From Effrenium voratum (Eukaryota; Sar; Dinophyceae; Suessiales; Symbiodiniaceae): a stretch of 64,000 bases of DNA. The notes under the pieces are model-generated. The model was not told the DNA's origin. It worked only from the letters and a program-made list of their open reading frames with translations, and did no database searches. The stretch lies in contig CAUJNA010003013.1 of assembly GCA_963377175.1 (NCBI GenBank), positions 384,283 to 448,282 on the forward strand. Reading direction: 5' to 3'. A program made the translations under genes and the position numbers. Positions within the stretch are counted from its first letter, which is position 1. Every line of letters starts with the position of its first letter. Positions 1-12,962 of this stretch are shown one piece after another.

Positions 1-1325
1 GTTCAATCCTTGTAAAGGAGTTTCTGTCATCCATGCTTGGGCAGCTGGACAAATACTCCAGAAGACTGGGGGCCGCCACGATGTCCTCAGAAGCAACAGC
101 ATGGGCCTCGTCTCCACCAGCGTGTGAGTATGAGTTGGGTAGTTCATCCTCTTCTTGCCCGTTCAAGGAGCACAGCGCTGGCAGGCTCAAATCTTGAAAA
201 TCCGGAAATTCTCTTCCATCTGACGAAGCTAGCGTGTCGAGCACGCACTCAAAGGCACGCTTCCCTTACCAAAACAGCTTCCACCACCCCTGATAGAGCA
301 AGCGGTGACATGCCATCACCAGGAGGTAAACCCGGGCCGGCGCAATGCCTCACAAGCAAAGCAGGGGTTGTGGGGGGGGGGGGGTGATGCAGTTGGCAAT
401 GCTTGGAAATCTGCGCTTGCGAGGCGCAAGCTGTCCACTTATTTATTGCTGGCGCCGGGCCTCACAGCAAACACTGTGCCCCGGACTGCGTGCCAACATT
501 TCTGAAAAGCAACCTCGCAGGGCAACAAGCAAGTTTGGGTCAGAGTGTCACTTCCACGGCATGAGTCCGCGCCTACGCGTCTTTAATTTTAGAATTGTTG
601 CGTTTCATCATCAACGGGGGCCTCGTTGTCCGCGCAGCAGCCCAGTTTGCAGTGGTGAACAATGGTGGTTGAGGACCAGTCCCCATTGAGCAAGCTGACG
701 AGGCGGCGCCTGGAGCGCCGACCCCGCTGTGCTGCTGCCAAGGCGCGGCAACATGATCAGGGTTGCGTTTCATAGCATACTTGCCCAGAGAAATATTGAC
801 CTCACGCCGGTCGGCGCAAAGATGCAGCAGGCCAAAAGGGCAGTTCTGGAACTGATCCCAAATCCACATCATTCGTCTCCAGAACGCAAGGTGGTGCAAC
901 GATAGGCTCGTGCCTAAGAAATGAGAAAAACCACTGGGATATCCACCCATGTTGCCCACGAAACAAAACGCAAATCCAGTAAGCTTAGTTCTGCCCTTAA
1001 CTGCATCCCAAATGCAAGATGGCCACCCGGGCACTAACCCATGAGGCAGACCAGCGGGAAAGAAAAACTGAAAAAAACTGGAAAGCTGCCCTCCACGCTC
1101 CCCAGGTCCTCGCCAGAGTTGCGAAGTTTCAGCATTTGCGATGTCTCATCCATCTCAATGTGCAACCTTAGCAGAGGCCGCGCTCGTGCGAGCAAGGAAC
1201 TAGCCAGTGTGGCCGGAGGTTAAACCACCCGCTTCATGTCACTAACAATCCAAGAAAATCAGAGAAAGTCCATCAGCCGGAGCGTCAGTCGTTCATTTAA
1301 ACCAATACCTAACTAGTCGAGCAAC
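1..1325. other. Unrecognised stretch
   Basis: I see no gene, RNA or transposon here. Open frames on both strands are short and resemble nothing I know. The only marked feature is a run of 13 G at about 372-384. Confidence 0.4.
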
Positions 1326-1813
1326 TCATCAATCACACCCATCAAATCAATCAATCAACCAACCAACGAATCAAACCATCAGTCAATCAATCAACCAACC
1401 CACCAATCAATCAATCAACCAACCAACCAAACAACCAACCAATCAACCAAGCAACCAATCAAATTAACCAACCAACGAATCATCAATCAATCAAACAAGC
1501 AACCAACCATCAAGCCATCAACCAAATCAACCGACCGACCGGCCAACCAACCACCCAGCCAACCAACCAACCAACCAGCCAATCAATCAAGCCAGGCAAA
1601 TCAATCAACCAATTCACAAATCAATCAGTCAATCATTCAATCAACCAAACAAACTAGTCAACCAAGCAGTCAAAACAATCAAAAATATCAGCCCGAATCG
1701 AGCAGTCAGCCAGTCAATCAACCACCCATCCATCCATCCATCCAACCAACTTCAATCAAACGAAACACCCTTCAATCAACCAACCACTAGCCAACCATTC
1801 AGTGCTGACCTGT

Positions 1814-1868
<55 letters not shown>

Positions 1869-2132
1869 CCAACCAACCAACCAACCAACCAATCAGTTAT
1901 TCAAGCAATCAAATCAGTCAGTCAATCAATCAATCAACCAATTAATCAATCAATCAATCAACCAACCAACCAATCAATCAATCAATCAACCAATCAATCA
2001 ATCAGTCAATCCATCACATCAAATCCAGTCAAATCAAACCAAATCAATTCAGACCAAATCAAATCAATCAAACCAATCAACCAATCAATCAGTCAATCAA
2101 TCAGTCAGTGAGCCAATCAATCAATCAATCGA

Positions 2133-2166
<34 letters not shown>

Positions 2167-2197
2167 CATCAACCAATCAACCAATCAGTCAATCAAT

Positions 2198-2255
<58 letters not shown>

Positions 2256-2347
2256 GTCAGTCAATCAATCAATCAACCGACCAACCAATCAATCAATCAA
2301 ATCAATCAAGCATTTAATCGAACAATCAATCAACCAATCAAACAATC
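1326..2347. repeat. AATC/AACC tetranucleotide microsatellite
   Basis: About 1 kb of CAAT and CAAC words. The tract is cleanest around 1820-1870 and 2105-2290, with scattered CAGT, GACC and AAAT variants elsewhere. Open frames inside it (SQSINQST-type) only reflect the tetranucleotide and are not proteins. Confidence 0.95.
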
Positions 2348-3289
2348 ACGCTCCTGCTTTGCCTTGCAGTATTTACTGAACATCCGGAACACCAGGCAGC
2401 CCCTTGCTGTGTTCGCGAGTCTTGCTTGTTGCCCAGGCGGCTTCTTGATGCGCGCTTGGCTGTCGCGCGTTGCCTGGACACCGTTTTTCTGCTTCTCCAT
2501 GAAAAGCTGCGTTTCGGACCTAAGCAAGCCAAGCCAGGCGCCTTTTGAAAGACTATCTCCTGCTCTAAAAAAGCACTGCCCCAAACCCACCCCTGCTTAG
2601 TGGAGCTGACAATTGACAAGGATCAAGCAAAAGGATTGCGCATCGAATTGCGCAGTGCTCAACCCTGACTTGTCAACGGCCAACGGCCCCTGCTCCAACG
2701 AGGAAGGCAAGAAACCTTCTGCGCGTGAGCCGCGCACGCACGGAACCAGAAGGCCGCGCTGCCACAGCTAAACTGCGTTGGACACTGCCGGTGTGCTCTG
2801 TCCTCGGCCTTCGCGTGCCCAAACCTTGGTTGGGCGCATGAGGCAAACAGCTCAGCAATTGATTGCGCCCAGTGGTGGCAGGGCCCTTCCAAAGGAAATA
2901 TGCCACGAAGCCAAGGGTCGCTGCCTTCAATAGCGCTTGGGGCGTCCATGACTTCCACTTTCCCGGGCGGCCCTTGACAGCAAGCGCCTGCCATCCTTGG
3001 CTCACTCCCCGCCCACAGCAACACAAGCGCGAAACCTACTTGTTTCTTCGGGTCTTTGAAGGAATTGTGGCCCAGAAACAATGGCAGCCTTGCCACTGCC
3101 GAGGCTCCCCTGCCAGCTCACCACACCGCGTGGCCGCTGCCGCGCTGAGAAGATCCGTTGTTTTCTCAGCCTCTTCGCATTTTTTTGGCCAGCTTCTTGG
3201 CGTGCCTCAGTCAAATCTAGGATGCACATGAAGTTCCCTGCGGTTGGGTTATGTGTGCAACCGCACATGCAACAAAGTGGCTTGACCGC
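2348..3289. other. Unrecognised stretch
   Basis: Unique-looking, GC-rich sequence. Overlapping frames of 80-145 codons are open on both strands, but none has a recognisable domain and none is clearly favoured. I see no repeat or RNA gene. Confidence 0.35.
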
Positions 3290-3445
3290 CCGAGCATACA
3301 AACATACATGCGTTCACCAGCACATACATGCATTACATAGACACAACTGGATCACATATTCGCGTGCATGCGCGCACGCTACATGCGCGCATGCATACAT
3401 ACGCACATACATGCACACATGCGCTACATGCGTTACACACAAACA
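3290..3445. repeat. Cryptic ACATACATGCG repeat
   Basis: ACATACATGC, GCGCATGC and ACACAT words are interspersed. This is a degenerate purine-pyrimidine alternating tract with many GCATGC palindromes. Confidence 0.75.
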
Positions 3446-3627
3446 GAAAACGGAGTAACATAGTCAGAGCTGCAGGCGCGTCGGCGGGCAAGTGCCGCAA
3501 CACTACCGGCATCGCTGCCCGGTGTGTCAAACTAGTGTAAGCCAACACAAGAAGCAAAACAAAACATGTGGAACCACGAGATGGACGACCAAGGGCCCGG
3601 ACAAGAAGAGTAGGCAACACAAGAGCA

Positions 3628-3890
3628 CAGCATCACCAGCAAGGCCGCTTGTGAGAGAGCCCCGAAGCCTCCGAAAAGGTTCCCCTCAAAAGGGCCTAGT
3701 TTCGAGCTGGAAAGTGTTTGAAGTAGGTGTTTACCTTCGTTGTTGGATCTTAGATGATTAGAACAGAAATAGGATGCAGCAGCAACACCCCCAGCATCAC
3801 CAGTAAGGCCGCTTGTCAGGGAGCCGCAAGGCCTCGAAGAAGAGGCGCGTCTCAAAAGCGCCAGGTTTCGAGCCGAAAATTGCTCCAAAC
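3628..3890 (+). repeat. Direct duplication carrying the CAGCATCACC motif
   Basis: Two similar segments of about 100 bp start at 3628 and 3792, 164 bp apart. Each begins CAGCATCACCAG, continues with AAGGCCGCTTGT and a GAGCC block, and ends in a GTTTCGAGC block. The leading motif is the one found in the element family at 50-60 kb. The flanks 3446-3627 and 3891-4043 show nothing else. Confidence 0.65.
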
Positions 3891-4043
3891 AACCATCACG
3901 AACCACGGTGTGTTGCGTCACTTTTGGATCAGATGCGGGTTTTTCTGCGGTCTGCCCCCTGACACATGGCCAAAAATCTACAAAACGAGGGCTTAGCCGG
4001 GGCGTTCCAAATTGCCGCTGATTTTGGGAGCACGCTCCCTTTC

Positions 4044-4087
4044 TCTCACTCGCTCACTCACTCACTCACTCACTCACTCACCCACCC
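4044..4087. repeat. (CACT)n microsatellite
   Basis: About ten CACT units in a row, with minor variants at both ends. Confidence 0.9.
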
Positions 4088-5817
4088 ATTCAACCCCAAA
4101 GTATGATGTCAAGGGTCTGCTTTGCAATCTTCATTTGTTTGCTGGAAGTAGGCAGGGCAGGCAGGAGGCGCGTGGGAAAGCAAGGTGAGGCGCGCCAGGT
4201 GGCTTGGAGACATCTAGTGACAGGCTCGCGTACTTTCAAGTTTGTCAACCGTGTATGTTTGGAGGCGAGCCAAGAAGGCAACTAATCCTTGATTGCCCAG
4301 GCTGGCGCACGAGCTGCTACAGGAGAGGAACGCCGCGCAAGCGCACGAGGATTGGCGCCGCGATGTGACGGAGCGGCTGCAGCAGATTCGGCGCAAGCCA
4401 AGTTTGACGCTGAGCGCTTGCGATTTAGGGGGTGGAGATTTAGTACTTGCACCCCTTTTGAGGCTATCTCAAGGGCCCGGCTTTGTTCGAGGGGCTCTTC
4501 GACGTCATTCACAAGTATACAGTTTGCCAGGCTGGTGGTCATGACGATGTCATTGGCAGTTCATCTGGAACCCTATCATCCAATGGCTTGTGTGGCTCAA
4601 AATGGTAGATCGCCGAAGATTGTGGGTTTACTTTGGCTGTCCTTTTGGAGCAAGGCGGCGCAGATTGGAACTCAGTCCAAGGTCTGTTGTCGCAACTGTT
4701 TGTGGTCAATGTTGGGTTCGGGGCATGGGGGCTTATTTATTGTCAGCCACGACGACAAAACGAAGGGTGCTGCTAAACTACCCCGCAAACCTTCCCATGT
4801 GCTTATAAGAAACAACATGTTTGACCGTTTCTCATTTCACTACCGTTCTAGAACCATTAAACAAGCCTTGTAGACCTACTTTCAACCCAATGGTTTAACC
4901 AGTGGATGAAGCACGCTGTCCTCGCCAGGCGCTGTTGGGGGGTCTGGTTTGCTGGGCGGGCGCGTGCGAACCAGGCGCACGAAAACTCCCTTTGTTGGGA
5001 TTGAGGTTTCGCACCTTCTGCTTGGCCCAGGAATGATGCGTTGAACGCTTTGGTCTATCAGCTCAAGAGAGACAACCTGACAGAGGCGAGATTTGCCCGC
5101 CTTGCCTCTGAATAGCAGCAGTGGCTGGTGGCCGTGAATAATCCACAATCATAAGAGCCATGCGAGAGCTGAAACGAGCCTGTGAACAAAACCTCTTGTA
5201 TTCAGTCTAGTAATTTGGTGGATCCTTGTGTTCAAGTCTGGTCCACTTGGCGCTTTGGTTGTTGGACTCTGGGTTTCGCTTGTGCCGCCCAAAGCACGCA
5301 AGGAGTGTGAACACCTCACCACGATTGTCTTTCCTTAATTGTCTGGTAGAGGCACCCACTGCGCGCAACGGTTGGTAGCTGTCTTGTTTGCCTTTGCCGC
5401 CCAATAGGCGCAATCAGTCAACAGTACAAGAATTGCCCTTCGCCATTTTTGGCAACTTGACAACTTGCCCGGCTGGAGAACGCGAACGCTGCGGAACCTC
5501 ACAAACCACAAATAGTGCACACGGCGAAGGCTGCAAGTCAGGCAAACAACTCGAAAGCGCGAACGTGCGAAGACTGCGGAAACGGAGAGAGTGCAAATCC
5601 CTGAAGAACTGGAAACCGCCTCAACCGGACCATAGCCAAAAGTTGAAAAGCACCCTAATGTCCAATTGAAAATATAAGTTCAGGTGATATCCTTGCGCGT
5701 CTCCTCGGGGCCTCGGAGCCCTATCTGTGTCAAAGCGTGGGGGCCTTGTGCCGTGAGACCGACCCCCACAAAAAGGGTGCCCTCCGCTCTGCCGGCTGGG
5801 AAAGTGCCGTGAGGGGG
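4088..5817. other. Unrecognised stretch with one open frame
   Basis: The longest non-repetitive frame is 4289-4873 (+, 194 codons). Another frame around 4300-4410 reads as a charged helix (AHELLQERNAAQ then ERLQQIRR) that could be a short coiled-coil exon. Neither has a recognisable domain, and codon phase changes inside the charged stretch. Nothing is recognised in 4900-5800. Confidence 0.25.
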
Positions 5818-5819
5818 AG

Positions 5820-5876
5820 CTCTTCGCGCGGATCGACGCGGATAGCGACGGGGAGCTGAGCCGGTTGGAGCTGCAG
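5820..5876 (+). CDS. EF-hand exon candidate A
   Basis: The frame reads ELFARIDADSDGELSRLELQ. It contains a full 12-residue EF-hand calcium loop, DADSDGELSRLE (5835-5870), with acidic residues at loop positions 1, 3 and 5, Gly at 6 and Glu at 12. The codons end in CAG followed by GTGGGG at 5877, a possible intron donor. The next coding segment at 7728 continues in the same phase with the helix expected after a first EF-hand. The protein is probably a small calcium-binding protein, but no other domain is visible. The frame stays open to 6608 through a pyrimidine tract, which I take as chance. I set the exon start at a possible AG acceptor before CTCTTC. The loop is certain; the exon limits are inferred. 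Confidence 0.6.
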
Positions 5877-6276
5877 GTGGGGGTGTTTAGCGCGACCCCA
5901 CATGCTGAAACCTATGTTTTACAGAAAGCATTGCAAAGGGTTCGTCCGGAAAAATCGCTAGCCATTTCCCGGAGCTCACCTGCGCCAGCCGTCTCCCACC
6001 AGCAAACTTGCACAGACACACGCTTGTACGGGCACACACTACGTGCAAAGAGCCATCTGCGCAGGGCCCCTCGCCAAACACCCCTGGAAGCATCTGGGCT
6101 CCCACGGCGCGCCGCAAATGGCACAAGTTCTTGCGTTGGCTCAAGGTCCTCTGCGCCTGCTGCGAACATCCATGATCTTGCGAGTCGCGCTAGTGTGCCG
6201 GCCACGAAATCTTCAAAGCGGTGCGCCCGCGACGCCCCAAAGCACTGCTCACTATCAATCTATCTAGCCTGCCTAG

Positions 6277-6640
6277 TCCTTCGTCTCCATTTTTTAAAAT
6301 GTATTTGTTCCTCTTCTGTTGTTCTTTCTTCTTCCCTAACTTCCACCCTTTCATTTTTTTGCTTTCTTGCTTTCTTACTTTCTGACTTTCTTTTTTTCTT
6401 GCTTTCTGTCTTTCTTTGTGTTTTCTTTCTTTCTTTTCTTGTCGTATCTTTCTTTCTTCTGCTTGTGTTCTTTCTTCTCTCTTCGTTCTTCCTTGGCTTT
6501 TCTGGTTCCTTTTTCTTCTTCTTCCTCTTTATGCCTCCTTCCTTCTCTCTTCTGTCTTCTTGCTTTGTTCTGTCTTTATCTTTCTTCTTTCTCTTTCACT
6601 TACTCTAGCTTGTCTCTTTCGCTGCGCGGGTCTTTTTCCG
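6277..6640 (+). repeat. Polypyrimidine (CTTT-type) tract
   Basis: About 360 bp of nearly pure pyrimidine built from TTTCTTTC and CTTCTT words. It lies between the two EF-hand segments. Leucine/serine/phenylalanine-rich frames across it are artefacts. Confidence 0.9.
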
Positions 6641-6929
6641 TTTCTCTTTGCGGAGCTCTGCTCCGCCCATCGCAAAAGCCGCTTCTGAAACCGCTGCGCC
6701 TGCCACGAGGCCGGCGCCTTGCCTTCTGAAGGAGCTGCGCCTCTCGCGAAGCTTGCGCCTCTCGCGAGACCTTACGCAAAAGGGGTTCTAGCCAGCCAAT
6801 GTAACGAGGGCTTGACGAGGCCCAAACGAGGCGCGAACGAGGTCGTCCAGAGCAGCAATGCCTTTTCGGCAACGTTAAAAGTCTACAACCCACCAGAGCC
6901 TTGGCTTTGCATCGTTATTTCCAAAGTTG

Positions 6930-7335
6930 CGCGCAAAGAGCGCTCCCGCAGCTTTAGCTGGAAAATACCAACCTTTTTGCGCAAAAGTAGCTCGCGAAGC
7001 GCATTCCCGCGGAAAGTCTGTACTTGCGCAACGCGGAGAACTCGCGCAAAATTGCGCAGAACATCATTGCGCAGGATTTTTTGCCAGGGCAACTTGAGCA
7101 GAAGGGTTGCTCGCAGCATCTTGCGCCAGGAGCTTGCGCAAAGCGCTTGGAACAGCAACTTGCGAGCCACTGTCTTGCTCGCAGAGTTTGCTCAGGGCAA
7201 CCTGCGTAAAACAACATGCTTAGTGCGCTCTCAGAGTTCGACGCGCGCAACTTGCACGGAGCGCCTTGCGCAGAGCGTTCCAAAAGAGTCAGCATCTGCA
7301 ACTTGCGAGTAACTTGCGGGCAGCATCTCGCAGCG
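6930..7335 (-). repeat. Composite repeat, minus copy (minisatellite plus 61-bp-type unit)
   Basis: Read on the minus strand this holds a degenerate minisatellite of GCTCTGCGCAAGTT-like words (about 7330 down to 7020), followed by a unit matching the 61 bp repeat at 45.5 kb (about 7020 down to 6930). The shared block includes GGGAATG, CTTCGCG, ATTTTCCAGC and AGCTGCGGG in the same order as at 45505-45595. It is therefore the same composite repeat in opposite orientation, more decayed and without the tandem 61 bp amplification. Unclassified sequence lies on either side (6641-6929, 7336-7507). Confidence 0.7.
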
Positions 7336-7507
7336 CAACGTTGCGCAGTCAACTTGCAAAGCCCGAAGCCAACCCACTGAAATCGCCCAACCTTGCCCGC
7401 CCAAAACGTGGTGTCCTGTTCCAACTGTTTCGAAACGAGACATTTGTAACCCGGTGTTGTGGACGGATCAGGGGCCAAGCGCTGTGCCGATCCTAAGCTA
7501 GTAACAA

Positions 7508-7576
7508 CTAGAGACAGAGAGAGAGAGAGCGAGAGAGAGAGAGAGAGAGAAAGAAAGAGAGAGAGAGAGAGAGTGA
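7508..7576. repeat. (GA)n microsatellite
   Basis: GAGAGA repeats with a few C and AA interruptions. On the minus strand they make a SLSLSL-type frame of no coding meaning. Confidence 0.9.
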
Positions 7577-7727
7577 CAGGCTCTGGATCTTGACTGTGTT
7601 TTGGCTTGCCCAACGTGGCCCTATGAGGCTGCAAGCGGGGTGCCCTTTTTTGGAACCCGTTATGACCCTCACAAGTAGTGAGTCGAGATCTTAGAGGGCT
7701 AATGATTAAATAAAAAGTAATTACAAG

Positions 7728-7819
7728 CCAGCGGAGGTGGCCCTGCGGAAGCTGGGAGTCTCTCTGAGCACTTCGGAGCTCGATGGGATCCTGCGCATCT
7801 TTGACAGCGACGGAAGCGG
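7728..7819 (+). CDS. EF-hand exon candidate B
   Basis: The frame starts at CCA GCG GAG after a possible AG acceptor (7726-7727) and reads AEVALRKLGVSLS, then SELDGILRIFDSDGSGS. This is the usual helix of an EF-hand pair (ALRKLG) followed by the start of a second calcium loop (DSDGSG, 7803-7820). The expected rest of the loop, a hydrophobic residue and a final Glu, is missing: the frame goes to STAPLTKRP. Either an intron begins near GGAAGCGG/GTCC or the copy is truncated. It is in phase with candidate A 1.85 kb upstream. No third exon was found up to 8800. Confidence 0.55.
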
Positions 7820-8829
7820 GTCCACCGCGCCTCTGACGAAGCGGCCTAGAGTTGAAGCGGCTCGCTCCCGTGGAACACCCTTGGAAAGGACTCAATGCGA
7901 AGGGGGATCAAAATAGCATTAAGCCCTCAAAGAAAGCCAGGTACTGCTTTTAGGTTCGTTAGGCTCTCTCCACGACTTTCTCGAACAAGTTTGCCATTTT
8001 CAAGCAAGCTGGTTGCTTGGTAATGGTCAGCGCAACCAAAATACCGGGTTTTGCGAATAGCTGTTAAGAACGTACTCCTTTATAGGAGAGCGGGGGCCTC
8101 CGAAATTGTTGGCTTTTCCACAAGGCATTTGCTAGCCTGCTTCAACACCAGCCCTTATCAATCCTGATGTGTCGTACTTGGCATCTTTTCTTGAACAATG
8201 CTGCATCCACTTTGGTATGAACCGTTTGAAGGAGCATTTAGTGAGGACAGGGTTCGAGTAGAAGTTCTAGCTTCAACCAGGGTTCAAGTGTGCCTTGCTT
8301 AAGCGGGTTTGGATAAGAACTGTTCTTTACAATCAGGCTTTTAAGGTGGAATGAGCTGTTCAATCTGTTCAGTACAGAACTTAAAAGGACAGAACTCTAG
8401 TAGACTTTCCAGGTTTAACTAGATTTGGGATAGCGTGTCCTCTTTAAACATGACTTCAAGCACATGTTGCTAACTATAGTTCCTTTTTCAAGGCGCATCT
8501 CACGGCTGATGCGCTTTCGTAGGAGGAGCTGCGCATGCTTGCTGAATGAAAATTTGGGACATTCACCAGGAACAAATCTCGTAGAAGATCTTTTTCCAAT
8601 TGGAAACGAAATGTTTTTGGTTTAAAAGGAGGATTCCAAACAAGTGCCAAATAGTTTTTCAAGCTCGAACTAAAGGCGGGCGTCCTTTCCCAAGAGGCTG
8701 CTTCATCTTGTGTTACAAAGATATGGAAGTTGAAAAGACTTCTAGTAGAAGTTCTAGCTTCAGTTGAGCTTAGAGGTTTTTTTTTTAAAAAAAAAGAGGA
8801 CTTGCATTCGGAGTTTTACTTCTGCGTGC
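7820..8829. other. Unrecognised, more AT-rich stretch
   Basis: Lower GC than the surroundings and almost no open frames. Words such as GAACTTAAAAGGACAGAACT and AAGTTCTAGCTTCA recur (8262-8276, 8752-8763), suggesting old repeats. No gene is seen. A T/A homopolymer junction lies at 8777-8792. Confidence 0.35.
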
Positions 8830-9045
8830 TGGCGGGGCGGATGGATGGACGCGATGCATGGCGGATGGACGGACGGATGGATGGATGGGCTGATGAGAGG
8901 CGGATACGGATGGATGGATGGATGGATGAATGCGAGGATGTGGGTGGGTGGTGGATGGATGGGGTAGTGGATGGATGGGCGGGTGGATGGATGGATGGTG
9001 GATGGCATGGATGGGTGGCATGGATGGATGGACGGATGTTGCGCG
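8830..9045. repeat. (GGAT)n microsatellite
   Basis: GGATGGATGGA units with GGAC and GGGC variants. They create WMDGWMDG frames on + and HPSIHPS frames on -, both artefacts. Confidence 0.95.
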
Positions 9046-10419
9046 CGAGCATGTGTGCGGCACGCACGCGCGCGCGCGTCATCAGGACTGGCTTGGCGAA
9101 GGCTGGCCCCAAACGTAGGTGCTGCGAGGGACGCAGGCGACGCGCGAAACGCAAGGGCTTCCCAAAGCGTCTGCGATGCTGGCGTCGCAGCCGGGTTGCT
9201 GCTTATTTGCAGTGTTCTGAACCTTCCCTAACCCGAGCTCCAATGGCCGCGCGGGCGGTGATGATGCACCAAAGGCGCTGGACGCGCAGACGATGCGAGA
9301 GGTTGGCGGCAGCAACGGCAACACTGGTTCATGTTCTGTGCTAAGAGGATTGAGGAAACACCAATCAGTCTTCACACAGTGAAGTCCACTGAGAGTCAAC
9401 AATGTTACGCTGCTATATGAAGCGCTGTGCTTGCCGCGAGAACATGAGCAAGAACCTCACAAGAAACCAAATCCTCCCATTCGCAAGGCTTGGCTTAGAT
9501 CCACCGCATCATCATCCAAGGACGACCAGCCGAAGGCGCCGCCTTAGCGCGGTTCTCCACCAAAGGACTCAGCTTCACACAAGGAGAAAGATTTCTGGCC
9601 CTCGTGGAATTCCACATCAAACCGTTGGAGCAACTGCGCCTGTCAGGGCCCTGGAAAGAGACACGATACGGACAAAGAACCAGATCGACCGTCACAAAAT
9701 CAGAGCCAGACGTCCGTAAGCCCGAAGCTCAGGAAGTTCCTCAGATTCTCGCAAGACCATAAACAACACAGATGGGGCCGGCGAGCTCCGCAAAGAGCCA
9801 CAGCGTTTGTTCATGAACTATCAGAACGTGGATTCAAGGTCAACAAGCAGCATCCATTGGTATCCCAATATTTCGCTTCACCTGAGGGTGTGGTCCACTT
9901 TTATCAAGTCCGAAGAAGATCTGGACAGGTACTACAAGCAGAAGGGCAGCAACCATCCTACATGGAAAGAAGTCTGCGAGAACCAGCCCGAATGTGGGTA
10001 TCTAATCAAACATTTTGCAGCTACGGTTCGTCTCAGAAGCGAAAGGCATGATCAGTATCCTCCAGCATGGTCTGCAGTTCAGTCTTCGAAGAAGATCCGG
10101 ACAAGCAGCGGCCACAATCATTTTTGATGCAAAATCATGTTTGATGCATTTCTTGTTCGCCCCGGATGTCCTGGAATTTTCTTACCATGATTCTACTAGC
10201 AGTCAATGTCTTCCAGGTTTCAATCCGTATACACTTCAGTGCTTTGTGCGTGTGTGTGCATAAAGCGCTTCGGAACGCTCCGATGTTCTTGAACGGCTAC
10301 GGAAACCACCTTCCCGGCCTGCTCGCGCTGCACACCCGCGTATCCAGGCTGTCGAGCCAATGACAAAGTTAGTCGGAAGGCAATGCCTAGGCATGCGCCC
10401 CTTTGGGCGACATAGCACG
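9046..10419. other. Unrecognised stretch
   Basis: A GC-rich start (9046-9330) passes into ordinary sequence. Around 9780-10060 three + frames overlap; one reads FVHELSERGFKVNKQHP then LVSQYFASPEGVVHFYQV, which looks natural, but I cannot assign it. The frame at 9807-10127 (+) overlaps it. No transposon or RNA signature is seen. Confidence 0.3.
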
Positions 10420-10424
10420 GCGAG

Positions 10425-10490
10425 GCCGGATTTACGTTGCTGACGCGCAGCCGGCCGCGGCGGCAGCACGACAAGCTTCATATCCGCTCG
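10425..10490 (+). repeat. Dispersed element fragment upstream of the CAA tract
   Basis: GCCGGATTTACGTTGCTG, then GCGCAGCCGGCCGCGG. The same block occurs at about 50770-50812 (beside a CA tract) and, shorter, at 59670-59705 (beside a TTCC tract) and 12455-12485. Here it lies about 70 bp before the CAA tract. Confidence 0.7.
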
Positions 10491-10554
10491 CTCTTACTCC
10501 TTTTGTGTTTGCGCCTTTGCAAGCAAGCCCGGTGCAAGATTCTAACCCTCCAGT

Positions 10555-11880
<1,326 letters not shown>

Positions 11881-12119
11881 CCGCAACAAGAGTTGCGAGA
11901 CGCTGCGCTGCGCAAGCGGCTCTGCGGGGAGCTCGTGAGCAAAGAGCCGCTTACGGGGGCGCTGTGGCGACGCGCAGGTTTGTGCTGCGTCAGCGCTTTG
12001 CAGCTTCCGGCCACGCAGGTTCCGCCCACTTTCCAGCGGCTTTGCAGGCCGCTTCCTTGTGTTGCGCAGAGCGCTGGTGCTACACAAAGCCTCATCAAAG
12101 CCACTCGTTTTTCCAGTCT

Positions 12120-12485
12120 GGAGGGGCAAGCCTCTATAGAGCCAAGATCTATGGGGCTGCCACCCTCTGCTGCCGACCAGGGCATGGAGGACGCTCGAGG
12201 CGGCTCTGCAAAAATTAAAGTGATGAGCGTCACCTGCGTCATCTGCTTCTGGCGGCCGGCTTGTTTTTGTGGGTTTGCGGTCTGCAGGCTTGCGCTTGTT
12301 GGTCTGCGGCTTTACCCGGGTAATGCGGGCGACGCTGGGGGTGCTGATGGGAGCTGTCTTTCAATCAGCACCTTGCAGGTGGGGCGTTGCCCTTGAAACG
12401 CTGGAACACGCAGGGTTTCACGGACCAAGGTACACAGCCGTTCGGCCGCCGAATGCACGTTGCTGGCGCACAACCGGCCGTTGCA
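12120..12485 (+). repeat. Dispersed element family, plus copy
   Basis: It aligns by eye with the reverse complement of 51795-52110. Shared blocks in order are TCTATGGGGCTGCC, CTGCCGACC, ATCTGCTTCTGGCGG, GTCTGCAG, a GATGCGGGNGATGCTGGGG-type block, GGGAGCTG and CCTTGAAAC. The end (12440-12485) carries GTTGCTGGCGCACAACCGG, as at 50780. The copy lies just 3' of the CAA microsatellite. No protein or Pol III boxes were recognised. Confidence 0.7.
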
Positions 12486-12770
12486 CCGCCGCGACAGTGA
12501 ATTTGTTTAGCCGAGCAAGATAGCCGACACTGAAATTGATACTGCTCCTGAAGATGCTCGAAGCCGAGCAGGCAGCTCCTTTGCAAACCTGGTGCAAGAA
12601 AGTGATCCGCACGACACAGATACGCAACAGCGGCTCTGCGAGTGCGCGCGCGGAGAGACCCGCTTACGCGGAACTGCTTGGTGCTTTTTGCGCGAGGATA
12701 GGTTTCCCCTGCGTCACGCGCAAGCTTTGGCCAATGTTGCTCGGCGTGGAGGAGGAAGAAGGGCCTACCG

Positions 12771-12962
12771 GTGGAGTGGGAGATGCGGGGAAAGAACCAC
12801 AACCGCCTGACGCAGAGCTTCAAGAATTACCAGCACCGCCTATCACACTGCCACCAGGCCTTCCTGTACCAGCTCTCGAAGCGTCACGTTTTCCACTACC
12901 CCAGCCGAGCACATGAAGCAATGCCAGCCGCGACACCTGCAATCACCCCCCCGCCACAATGA
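12771..12962 (+). CDS. Possible exon, unknown
   Basis: The frame reads NHNRLTQSFKNYQHRL, then SHCHQAFLYQLSKRHVFHYP, which has the composition of a real protein helix. No family was recognised. It sits just upstream of the Copia remnant and could be part of its 5' coding region or a separate exon. The last codons are proline/alanine-rich and end at TGA. Confidence 0.25.
   Translation: MEWEMRGKNHNRLTQSFKNYQHRLSHCHQAFLYQLSKRHVFHYPSRAHEAMPAATPAITPPPQ

Noticed and set aside
5865..6608. The whole 247-codon frame as an EF-hand protein
   Set aside because: Only the first codons match an EF-hand. The rest runs through unrelated sequence and a pyrimidine tract giving a leucine/serine/phenylalanine-rich tail, so intron read-through is more likely.
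8838..9344. 204-codon + frame (MDGRMDGWADERR and onward)
   Set aside because: Its first half is the GGAT microsatellite and its second half is GC-rich sequence open on both strands, with no domain.
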